Shown in pieces: positions 60,408 to 64,000 of a stretch of 64,000 nt of DNA. The DNA is taken from assembly GCA_022828595.1 (NCBI GenBank), contig JAKGHH010000008.1, forward strand, positions 4,958,728 to 5,022,727, in the 5' to 3' direction. Each line of letters opens with the position of its first letter. Positions within the stretch are counted from its first letter, which is position 1. The position numbers were made by a program, and so were the translations under genes. The stretch comes from Nelumbo lutea. Its lineage: Eukaryota; Streptophyta; Magnoliopsida; Proteales; Nelumbonaceae. Below the pieces are notes generated by a model. It ran no database searches and was not told where the DNA came from. It saw nothing but the letters and a program-made list of their open reading frames with translations.

Positions 60408-62655
60408 TCATTGTTCTCCCACAAGAGCAGCAGCAATCCATTCAGACGCAGATGTTTGAGTCTCCAACTCCACTTGTGAAGATAAAGTTAGGGGCGTAAT
60501 TGCAATCTATCATACCACAAAATGAACAAAAAGTAAACAATTAGCCACGAGATGGAAAGTTCAGAAACAAAGTAACAATCATGTTCAACGAGAACGAATG
60601 TTTTTACTCACGAATCCATTTTCAAGTGCTCTGAAATCAAGATCTTCATCCTTATCTTCAGGCTCCTTGTCTAAAAACTACACTTGCAAAAAGACCGACT
60701 TAGCAACTCCACTCAAATACTAGTTACTCTCAACAAAAAACAAAAATCAAGCAAATGAACAGTACGAATATTTTAATCCATGCCAACAGCAAACAGCATA
60801 AACCATTACTGTAGCCCACATTCTATCATGTTCAAGGTACCATCACATACCTCTAGGCGGAAATACTTCTTCACTGCTCGCTGTGAATCAGGCTTTCCTG
60901 CAACCCCAACTGATTCTATCTCCACATTCTTCCTTTGCGTGTTAAGACGACGTGCCGCTCCCTATGAAAACAAGAAACAAGGATGAGCTTCGAAAAGAAG
61001 AATGCATCTCATTCGTGCAAAGGCACCATGACCCATAGATTACTCAACAAAATACACTCACAGCTGCAGATGCATCTCGGCCGAGCTGTGCCAGCTGCAA
61101 GCCAAGGCTTTGTTGGTTGGACATGAAATGCCCAGCAGAAGGGTGCCTGTTTGATGAGACAGCTTGCCAGCTTAGGACAGACCTCCACAAACTCTGTCTC
61201 GTGACTTTAAAACCCTACGAAAATACAAGCATAACATAAATATAAAACAGTGATAGCAACGGACCAACAATTGCAAAAAAAATTATACTAAAGTTATCAT
61301 GTAGCTAACTGCTAAGTCCAGAGTGAAGAAAGCAATTCCCGACAAGGTTTCAATGTCCAAAATAAATTGTAGAAGAAAATTGAATAAGAAGCAAGGAAAG
61401 AGAACAAAAAAAACAGAGAAGAGAAAGTAACTACAATATTGAAAGTATAAGAATCTTTCTAATAATTGACAAAGAGTAACATTAGTACAAAAAGGCACCT
61501 AGATTGCCAGGAAGATCAAATTTCCTCCCCATTTGATGATAAATCCAATAAATAGCATCACCTGGGAAACTATTACAGATCTCCTTTTTCTCATCCTGAT
61601 CAATTACAGAAAATCTAATTTTCAAGCCCTATCCGTGTCAATCCCATGGAACAAGTTCATGAGAGTTCCAAAGGAATAATATCCGATGAAGCACAGATAG
61701 TATTCAATTCCTTGAGGATATCTTATGACATGGAAAGATAAAGCCAAAAAAGTAGATAAGATTGTTCTGTCCTTGGGTTTTTCTCACTGTCTCAGTTGCA
61801 AGTGAGATTATTTAAGTTAATCGTCCCAAAACATTAGGGCCATTAACCAGTTTTGGTTCCAGATACCTGGGGCCTTGAGAGAGGTAGGTTGGATATGGAC
61901 CTAACCTCTGGCATTTTTTTTGGGCACTAACTGGCTGCTTTCAGACTCAAAATTGCATTTTCACACTTATTCAAAGTCATTATCACTTGAGATTCATACC
62001 ATGTAGGAGAGCATTGTGGTTTCTACATAAGTTATTATCACTTATTCAAAGTCTTCTTTGCTCTGATACTTTGGTGCCTACTCCCTCTCCCTTGTTTTTC
62101 TAAATTTACAAGGAAACTTCTTCATACACAACTTGCTATTGGGAAGGAAAAACCTTCACAAATCACAAGGGCCACCTGATTGGACTTAAATTATCTACCA
62201 TTTTCAGTGGTCAATCAGAGCAAAGAAGAAACACTCCAGTAAGCTTTATCACTGGGGGAAAAACTTAACTCCAATCAAAAGGTGAACACGATGACCTCAA
62301 TGGAGAGAAATGCATAATGTTTCTGCACCCATCGTGCAAACCCTTGTACAAATTAAAGACAAACACAGAACCATCATTAGATCATAAATTCATAATAATA
62401 ATTTCCAACAGACAATTTAACTCCAAGTTGACCACTAGAAGGTTGCATGTTTACTCCAACCACAAGGTTACGGTGACCAGAGGCAATATCCATCATTTGT
62501 TTGCCCTTGATGTTATGCCCTAGGAATCATAACCTCAACAACACAAATGCAGAATCAAATTTTTCAAAGACATAATAGAACTGCCCCACCTTTGGCCAAC
62601 TCATTAGCTGATCTAGGAATTCCGCACTCTGCTCAATGATATCTATCCTAGATGC
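60408..62655 (-). CDS. Unidentified multi-exon gene, 3' part
   Basis: Four minus-strand exons join in frame at phase 0 with good GT-AG sites: 61214-61062, 60961-60851, 60677-60612 and 60506-60408 (stop TGA). They encode 142 residues, starting GFKVTRQSLWRSVLSWQ and including SLGLQLAQLGRDASAAGAAR, an acidic segment (DKEPEDKDEDLDF), and the C-terminus SEWIAAALVGEQ. A fifth probable exon, 62655-62590, is also phase 0 and encodes ASRIDIIEQSAEFLDQLMSW plus Pro-Lys. A possible sixth ends at 62936 (SHLFKGFYLLEFLIK). The amphipathic helices and acidic patch suggest a soluble protein. I do not recognise the family. The start is not found and may lie beyond the window. Confidence 0.7.
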
Positions 62656-62936
62656 CTAAAATCAGATTTTTCTAAGATCTAACAAAACCACCAACCAACA
62701 ACGACTTTCATTCAGTGCAAGATACTAGTGAAATACATCTGAGGTTCACCTATCACCATCATGCCCCTGGCATAACTAGTTTTAATCCCTCAACCAATCA
62801 AGAAGAGGTCAAGTTTCAGTGTACATTGGAGCATAAAACCCTAGGGAAAGGAACTGAAAAGGTGAGCAACAGAGAGTATTCAATCCCATACAACCTTATC
62901 CAAGAAGTAGCAATCAAAATGAGCTTTGAGCTTACC

Positions 62937-64000
62937 TTGATGAGGAATTCCAACAGATAAAAACCTTTAAACAGGTGACTATGAAAAATAAATAAAAAAT
63001 AAAACTTTCTCTAGTTCCTTACAGTGTTATCCAATCAAAAGTCCCAGTTCCTTGTAGCCAGGACACAGTGGTCAGTGCTGAAGTTTATGATTTCCACAAT
63101 GATGTTGATTTCAGGATGCTAATCCTTGAAGATCTGAGTACCTCTCTCTGGTCAATGCTCCATACAAATAGCATCAAGACCAGTGTTCCACATTCTATTA
63201 AACAACTTTCAGTTGACCAATTATATAAAGGATTTAAAAAACTGATTTGAAAGGAGGGAAAAACTCATGCCATCTCTAGCAGGTGAAAAAATAGCAGGAT
63301 AAGATGTCCCAAGCCACATCACAATGTTAAAGGGATAACAGGCTCCCCAGAGTTGAAACTGACCAAGAAAATTATAGCCAGAACTCAATCTGTTTATAGA
63401 AAAGGGTTCTCATTAACAAAACCCAAAGTTGAAACTCAACAATCAAAATTCTTTTAGTTCATTTTTCAGGGAGTAGCAGTGTAATTCCAATATAAAAAGA
63501 AACTTCAGGACTGTGAAGAGATGACCATTTCATCAACTTCTTACTTTCCTTAACAATCATTGAGAACAATTTCTCATCTCCATAGGGCTATAGGGACCAA
63601 AAAAGATTAAATACAGTTCAAAAAAGCAATATTGTCTGGGCACTATCAACAACAATACTGAAAATAAAAGAGAACCATGGTTTAATAATCTAATAATCTG
63701 ATACCAAGGTTTGAGACTAGATACAGTACATAGTACTATTCAACGATCATTAAGGTCTCTCAATGGATTTGCTCCAATACAGTAGGTACAGAGGAAAGCT
63801 CATGAGGTTGCAATGTCAAGTTGACACTTAATCATTGAATAAAATCTAAATGAAAAAAAATCAGAAAAAAAAAATAAAGTATGTCTAAGGGTTTGTTTGA
63901 TAACAGCTCAAGTTATGTGATAGTGCTCTTCCTTTGTAGTCCTTTCTTTTTTTCTCTCTCTGGTGTACATCTTCTCATGTACCTCTCTTTTTTTAATAAA
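62937..64000. other. Probable intronic or upstream sequence of the unidentified gene
   Basis: AT-rich with scattered short ORFs. Candidate exons on the minus strand could not be chained with confidence. The window ends inside this region. Confidence 0.3.

Noticed and set aside
63040..63250. Further candidate exon of the unidentified gene on the minus strand
   Set aside because: Several frames are possible and none gives both good splice sites and a continuous phase.
1..64000. CRISPR arrays, bacterial operons, rRNA genes or organellar insertions
   Set aside because: No repeat-spacer pattern, ribosomal motif or plastid/mitochondrial gene block was seen; the window is plant nuclear DNA.

Overview
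This window is nuclear DNA of a flowering plant, most likely a woody dicot or early-diverging eudicot. The signs are spliced genes with GT-AG introns, five plant-specific gene families, AT-rich spacers, and many plant transposons. I cannot name the species. Gene density is low: five recognisable intact genes, one unidentified multi-exon gene and one broken kinase pseudogene in 64 kb. About a third of the window can be assigned to mobile elements.

Layout. 0.6-3.0 kb (+): a five-exon IQD calmodulin-binding scaffold gene. 3.5-5.6 kb (-): an intact five-exon MAX1/CYP711A cytochrome P450 of strigolactone synthesis, tail-to-tail with the IQD gene. 5.7-17.3 kb: a spacer with an inverted-repeat structure, hAT-type and Tourist-type MITEs and one or two solo LTRs. 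17.3-18.6 kb (+): a three-exon R2R3-MYB of the MYB26/MYB67 type. 21.6-22.5 kb (+): a decayed MPS1/TTK-like kinase copy. 24.3-35.5 kb (+): an NPR3/NPR4-type salicylic-acid receptor gene with a GC-AG first intron and an 8.3-kb third intron that holds a 6.7-kb LINE. 36.5-37.9 kb (-): a class-A heat-shock factor, HSFA2-like, with a heat-shock element near its TATA box.

38.5-41.4 kb: a short non-autonomous LTR retroelement with a 5-bp target duplication. 41.4-48.3 kb: no gene seen, but MITEs and simple repeats. 48.3-58.1 kb: a 9.8-kb Ty3/Gypsy element of the Tat lineage on the minus strand. It has both LTRs, a primer-binding site, a 5-bp target duplication, decayed gag-pol with a second RNase H, and an oppositely oriented (+) spliced ORF with its own TATA box. 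60.4-62.7 kb (-): at least four, probably five, phase-0 exons at the 3' end of a gene I do not recognise, perhaps running past the window edge.

The genes are independent transcription units with no operon-like linkage. Three act in hormone or stress signalling (strigolactone synthesis, salicylic-acid perception, heat-shock transcription), but their adjacency need not mean joint function. The most unusual content lies in the mobile DNA: the antisense spliced ORF of the Tat element, a LINE copy with a perfect 17-bp target duplication but broken ORFs, and a 63-bp tandem repeat whose units carry either the fused ends or a full copy of one hAT MITE.
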